From: Gymnothorax reevesii
Lineage: Eukaryota > Chordata > Actinopteri > Anguilliformes > Muraenidae
Direction: 5' to 3'
Assembly (NCBI GenBank): GCA_029721435.1
Contig: CM056573.1
Coordinates: forward strand, 7,601,001-7,665,000
Length of the DNA: 64,000 nt
Positions 62,831 through 64,000 of the stretch are shown here, in pieces. Position 1 is the first letter of the stretch. Each line of letters begins with the position of its first letter. The position numbers were made by a program, and so were the translations under genes. The notes under the pieces were generated by a model. That model ran no database searches, was not told where the DNA came from, and saw nothing but the letters and a program-made list of their open reading frames with translations.

Positions 62831-62860
62831 TCACACCTCCACATCAAGAAGTTCCTTATT
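62792..62860. repeat. Direct duplication of about 34 bp
   Basis: atttcacacctccacatca followed by gaagttccttatt occurs twice in tandem with one extra base in the second copy. Confidence 0.9.
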
Positions 62861-64000
62861 TTCTTTACGAAGTTGATTGAGTTTGATCATTCCACTTTTT
62901 TTAGTCAAAGTGGTTCTCTGACAGACACTCATCCCCCACTTTTTCACCAACTGTGCAGTTTGGCTCCATGGTGAAAATGAAATGATTGTCTCAAGACTGG
63001 GTCACTCTTCATATAGTAAATGACAAGGATTGCATAATGATGACATCACTTTAAGGATTAAGTCTGGACAACCTCCCATTCAAAGATCAAATGAGAATCA
63101 AAATTGTAATGAGACTGATTTCTTAGTTTACAGCATTCATATAACACCAGGTACTATTTGCAAGGTAACTGCAAGATTGTAATCAAATGTTAATCATCCA
63201 AAACTGTGTCCAAGACCACATTAATGTTCAAAGGAACATTGAAAGGTTAATAATGAGCCATCATAACCACTGCAAAGGAATTGTCCCTTTGTGCCTCAAG
63301 AAGATTGACCACCAATTTACAATTGTGTACATGGTATCAAGCCTAAAGATTAGATTTTCTTTAATGCAACTTTAAAAATAGAACCAATCTGTTACTATGG
63401 ATGAAACTTGGTATGACTTATCCTTAAATATGTGCCAATACGTGGTAAAAATTTCAAGGCTGTCATTCGCCGTCATCCAGTAGTTTTTGGTGGTGAAATA
63501 TGGGCCAGTTTTTGAAAAAAACGTAAAATGTTTTAATATAAATAGGCCACTGGAGCTGGAAGGAAATTGTTATTTCAAACTTCTGACTGCTGCACACACT
63601 CATAAACATCAGTTTAGACATCATGAAAATGTTCAGATCTAGATGAGCCATTCTCCCTCAGCAGTGCTGCAAAGGTATAGCATAATTTCATGAAATTAGC
63701 TCTCTCTTCATTGTGGGGGGTCAGTAGATGATCAGAGACTGAAGATACACCCTTTATAAAACCAAAAATGAAAAATTCAGGAAAAAAAAAAGATGACAAC
63801 CCTGCAGCATCATTACTTTGCTGTAAATAAGCATTCAAATATAGTCAAAAAAGCATTTTGCAAAAATAAAAAAAAGAATGCCTTAAAATATAGATGGCCA
63901 TATCTCAGCAACTACTGCATCAACAGACCTGAAATTTTGCACACATTCATTCCTTAGGTAGTACTTCAACTGTGATTTTTTTTTTTTTTTTTAATTTTCT

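Larger units (their letters stand above)
61478..64000. mobile_element. DNA transposon with inverted repeats over 600 bp, cut by the window end
   Basis: The left arm (about 61478-62110) is the reverse complement of the right arm (about 63365-64000) with scattered mismatches and small indels. Shared blocks include gaatgaatgtttgcag/ctgcaaacattcattc-type pairs, tcatgaaattatgctgta, gctccagtggcctattta and aaatttttaccatgtattgg. The spacer of about 1.25 kb holds a broken minus-strand frame. The left arm may begin slightly earlier (near 61425), so the right arm should continue past the window. No superfamily assigned. Confidence 0.85.

Noticed and set aside
1..64000. CRISPR array, operon or prokaryotic features
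   Set aside because: Introns, teleost repeat families and an Ikaros gene show this is vertebrate nuclear DNA; the tandem repeats seen are minisatellites without regular unique spacers.

Overview
The window comes from a vertebrate nuclear genome, almost certainly a teleost fish. It has split genes with GT-AG introns, many Tc1-like transposase relics, short inverted-repeat DNA elements, LINE and SINE debris, and CA/GT microsatellites. I cannot name the species.

One protein gene is visible: ikzf1 (Ikaros), on the + strand. Seven coding exons run from the ATG at 11650 to the stop at 49896. Spliced together they give 1578 nt, or 525 residues (human Ikaros has 519). Splice phases match at every junction and all six C2H2 zinc fingers keep their ligands. 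Fingers 1-4 bind DNA (exons 3-5) and fingers 5-6 mediate dimerisation (exon 7). The CtBP-type PEDLS motif and two SUMO-consensus lysines are also present. Exons are numbered here as coding exons; one or more untranslated 5' exons must lie upstream and were not located with certainty.

Layout: 1-11.6 kb is upstream sequence with a Tc1-like relic, one candidate 5' exon (about 3.8-4.1 kb) and a CpG-rich block (10.5-11.3 kb). 11.6-13.2 kb holds coding exons 1-2. 13.2-37.7 kb is a 24-kb intron with nested MITEs, degenerate minisatellites, Tc1 relics, a GT-rich tract and a tRNA-type SINE. 37.7-46.2 kb holds exon 3 and an intron with a large inverted-repeat transposon, an intragenic CpG-rich block and two piggyBac-type MITEs. 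46.2-49.9 kb holds exons 4-7, with tandem repeats directly flanking exon 4. 49.9-52.8 kb is probable 3' UTR that begins with a Tc1-like relic. 53-64 kb is repeat-rich flank: a LINE split by a hAT-like element, another Tc1-like relic, a degenerate minisatellite, and a transposon with inverted repeats over 600 bp that runs off the end of the window.

I did not find a wholly new biological system. The best leads are structural: the long-inverted-repeat element at the right edge, the tandem repeat whose first unit contains the exon 4 splice donor, two NAGNAG acceptors, the intragenic CpG block that could drive a finger-less isoform, and the shortened Ikaros C-terminus. All homology calls rest on reading the sequence and on memory of the families; no database search was run.
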